From NCBI GenBank assembly GCA_903957405.1, contig CAJBPC010000097.1, forward strand, positions 1 through 6,948: a stretch of 6,948 nucleotides of DNA, in the 5' to 3' direction. The notes below the pieces were generated by a model. It searched no databases and was not told where the DNA came from. It was given only the letters and a program-made list of their open reading frames with translations. The DNA is from an uncultured bacterium. Its GTDB lineage: Bacteria; Bacteroidota; Bacteroidia; Chitinophagales; Chitinophagaceae. Position numbers and translations under genes: made by a program. Shown in pieces: positions 6,612-6,948 of the stretch (the stretch's first letter is position 1; each line of letters starts with the position of its first letter).

Positions 6612-6712
6612 AGGTGTGTTTGCTGAAACATGGCTGATAAAGCCGGTAAGGAGCGAGAGGATCATCGATTTTATGAGTAAGATAACCACGCAAAGGGAAT
6701 TAGCGGGTTTTC

Positions 6713-6743
6713 TTGCCAAAAGTCGATATTTCACGTAGTTTTG
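6713..6743 (+). promoter_or_regulatory. Bacteroidota-type promoter of the tRNA-Arg gene
   Basis: TTG (6713-6715), a 20-base spacer and TAGTTTTG (6736-6743) fit the Bacteroidota vegetative consensus (TTG, 19-21 nt, TAnnTTTG) with every defined base matched. Transcription would start near 6750, leaving a 5' leader of about 27 bases before the tRNA for RNase P to remove. A TTGACA at 6751-6756 lies too close to the tRNA to act as a -35 box. Confidence 0.72.
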
Positions 6744-6776
6744 CAATCCCTTGACAGAACAGTATCAAAGGCACAG

Positions 6777-6848
6777 GGTCTCGTAGTACAATGGATAGTA
6801 TAAGGGTCTCCGAAGCCCTGGATTCAGGTTCGATTCCTGACGAGACCA
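6777..6848 (+). tRNA. tRNA-Arg (anticodon CCG)
   Basis: A full 72-base cloverleaf can be drawn. The acceptor stem is GGTCTCG/CGAGACC (7 pairs). The D stem is GTAC/GTAT with loop AATGGATA, including G18-G19 and A20, an arginine identity base. The anticodon stem is AGGGT/GCCCT with loop CTCCGAA, so the anticodon is CCG and reads CGG codons. The variable loop is GGAT. The T stem is TCAGG/CCTGA with loop TTCGATT. Position 15 (A) and 48 (T) form a proper Levitt pair. The discriminator is A at 6848 and CCA is not encoded (next bases CAA), so the 3' end must be added by CCA nucleotidyltransferase. No defect is seen. Confidence 0.97.
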
Positions 6849-6861
6849 CAACTCAATCCCA

Positions 6862-6886
6862 TAACCCCTTCATTTTGAAGTGGTTA
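6862..6886 (+). terminator. Hairpin just after the tRNA, possible terminator
   Basis: TAACCCCTTCA (6862-6872) pairs with TGAAGTGGTTA (6876-6886) over 11 positions with one C-T mismatch and a TTT loop, starting 14 bases after the tRNA. It could end the tRNA transcript or guide 3' trimming. It lacks a following T-run, so the terminator label is tentative. The last 62 bases of the window hold no assignable gene. Confidence 0.35.
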
Positions 6887-6948
6887 ACGCATGCCATTCG
6901 GGTTTGCTGGCAGTTTTCAGACAATCATAGTGAAAGCCTCCCCTTACA

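Larger units (their letters stand above)
6265..6712. other. Non-coding stretch rich in inverted repeats
   Basis: Apart from two doubtful small frames, I see no gene in this stretch between marC and the tRNA promoter. It is dense in short inverted repeats: ATCCC-TATT-GGGAT (6366-6379), GGGAAT-TC-ATTCCC (6396-6409), CCGTAT-7 nt-ATACGG (6435-6453), TGGTATGA (6468-6475) with TCATACCA (6512-6519) enclosing TGGCA-GG-TGCCA (6487-6498), and CTTCGT-TACCG-ACGAAG (6589-6605). None is followed by a T-run, so they are not ordinary terminators. The stretch could be a dispersed repeat element, a structured RNA or the remains of a gene; the sequence alone does not decide. Confidence 0.5.

Noticed and set aside
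6751..6756. TTGACA, like an E. coli -35 box, before the tRNA
   Set aside because: A matching -10 would fall inside or against the tRNA start, and a better Bacteroidota promoter lies just upstream.
6875..6948. Frames open to the right edge (from TTG 6875 or ATG 6891)
   Set aside because: About 20-25 codons without a recognisable motif, ribosome site or promoter; too little to call a partial gene.

Overview
The window looks like a chromosomal segment of a Bacteroidota bacterium, probably from the Chitinophaga/Sphingobacteria side; the genus cannot be read from the sequence. The evidence is two good matches to the Bacteroidota vegetative promoter (TTG/TTTG, 19-20 nt, TAnnTTTG), mostly weak or absent Shine-Dalgarno sites, a tRNA gene without encoded CCA, and protein families of Bacteroidota type.

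Left part, minus strand (1-3129): three genes. An APC-family amino acid permease (3129 to 1789) comes first. A TolC-type outer membrane efflux protein (1670 to 204) follows, with its own promoter in the gap. Last is the start of a periplasmic adaptor (HlyD/RND-MFP type, from 107), which runs off the left edge. The last two form an efflux operon whose inner-membrane pump should lie just outside the window.

Middle, plus strand (about 3373-6264): a well-formed cobalamin (B12) riboswitch leads into a BtuB-like TonB-dependent receptor (3689-5689). The receptor overlaps a MarC-family membrane protein (5686-6264) by the four bases ATGA. Receptor and MarC protein therefore appear to be made from one B12-controlled transcript. 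A MarC protein of unknown function in a B12-regulated, translationally coupled position is the most interesting point in the window. A further ATGA overlap at the end of marC opens a 27-codon reading frame of uncertain reality.

Right part (6265-6948): about 500 bases without a convincing gene but unusually rich in inverted repeats, then a tRNA-Arg(CCG) gene (6777-6848) with a clear Bacteroidota promoter and a hairpin just downstream. The permease/efflux genes and the B12 genes are divergent and share a 243-base AT-rich spacer (3130-3372). Nothing in the sequence ties the two sides together functionally.
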